Shown here: positions 61,836-64,000 of the stretch, piece after piece
Layout: each line of letters starts with the position of its first letter
Position numbering within the stretch: position 1 is the stretch's first letter
Assembly: GCA_022432975.1 (NCBI GenBank)
Contig: CM039515.1
Location: 19,843,554 to 19,907,553, forward strand
DNA: 64,000 nt
Source: Begonia masoniana
Lineage: Eukaryota; Streptophyta; Magnoliopsida; Cucurbitales; Begoniaceae
Direction of reading: 5' to 3'
The notes under the pieces: model-generated
What the model saw: only the letters and a program-made list of their open reading frames with translations
Told to the model about the DNA's origin: nothing
Databases searched by the model: none
Made by a program: the position numbers and the translations under genes

Positions 61836-62038
61836 ATTTTTTATTTATTTTTTTTCTAAAATATTTAAACAATAAAACAAAACTGAAGCTGAAAGCTGAT
61901 AGCAAACCAATTTGCTAGAACAAAAAACTAACTAAATATGAAGCAAGCCAGTTCATTGCTTGCCACCGGAACAAAAATTCCAAACAAGTTTGCTGCTTCA
62001 ATAGAATCTGTAATGGTTTGGATTTTTGTAAATAACCA

Positions 62039-63825
<1,787 letters not shown>

Positions 63826-64000
63826 CAAACTTCTATTAAACACATTTTTCCATTTCAAGTAGAATCAAATTTCTAAAAAACTAATAACTCCAACATACAT
63901 CACAAGATTAAACAATCTAATATACATTACTAACTAAATCCAACTATCCAATTAAATCCAACAATCCAATTATCCAACTCAATCCAACTATCCAACATTC
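63826..64000. repeat. Degenerate AATCCAACTATCC-type tandem repeat
   Basis: From ~63945 to the window edge, several imperfect copies of AATCCAACTATCCAA. The array may continue past the window. Confidence 0.6.

Overview
This is nuclear DNA from a flowering plant, almost certainly a eudicot. The left 8.4 kb holds two intact, intron-bearing host genes. The remaining ~55 kb is nested transposable elements, mostly LTR retrotransposons, plus satellite-like arrays and one 100-N assembly gap. I cannot name the species. The pairing of a MUSTANG-type domesticated Mutator transposase gene with an FLK-type KH-domain gene matches my recollection of Arabidopsis At3g04605 (MUG1) and At3g04610 (FLK), so it looks like conserved gene order.

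Layout. 1-2821: MUSTANG-like gene (+). 3205-8400: FLK-like gene (-), six coding exons plus a 5' UTR exon and intron, two introns with GC-AG ends. 8505-14569: a Mutator-like element (MULE) with ~530-bp terminal inverted repeats (TIRs) and a truncated transposase pseudogene, starting about 80 bp beyond the FLK TATA box. Its left TIR was hit by a rearranged Cassandra TRIM (5S rRNA-derived LTRs) and then by a solo LTR. 14870-20537: G/C-tract-rich repeat DNA with a hAT MITE, then a promoter and a broken ORF split by a solo LTR that itself holds a complete Cassandra. 20538-26203: LTR fragments, one solo LTR with perfect target-site duplication (TSD), and featureless AT-rich DNA. 26204-48526: an old Ty3/gypsy element of the Tekay/Del chromovirus type, with a young relative (34220-46334) inside its 3' LTR. 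48627-59816: LTR fragments and a third, minus-strand gypsy element cut by two solo LTRs. 59817-64000: LTR-like debris, a hAT-like end and a perfect 914-bp (AT)n tract.

Two patterns run across the LTR families and are not explained by ordinary annotation. First, every sufficiently complete long LTR carries what looks like a conserved leader-splicing cassette: donor, acceptor, a tiny exon of 45 or 51 nt, donor, acceptor. Second, each LTR subfamily carries a cluster of short palindromes in its downstream half whose sequence differs between subfamilies. In one subfamily this has grown into 54-bp arrays in which nearly every unit holds the bZIP/CRE palindrome TGACGTCA.

Insertion order is unusually readable from TSDs: MULE, then Cassandra, then solo LTR on the left; old Tekay element, then young Tekay element in the middle; gypsy element 3, then two solo LTRs on the right. 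The host genes are unbroken. Every transposon coding region seen is broken, although the young Tekay copy has only two in-frame stops.
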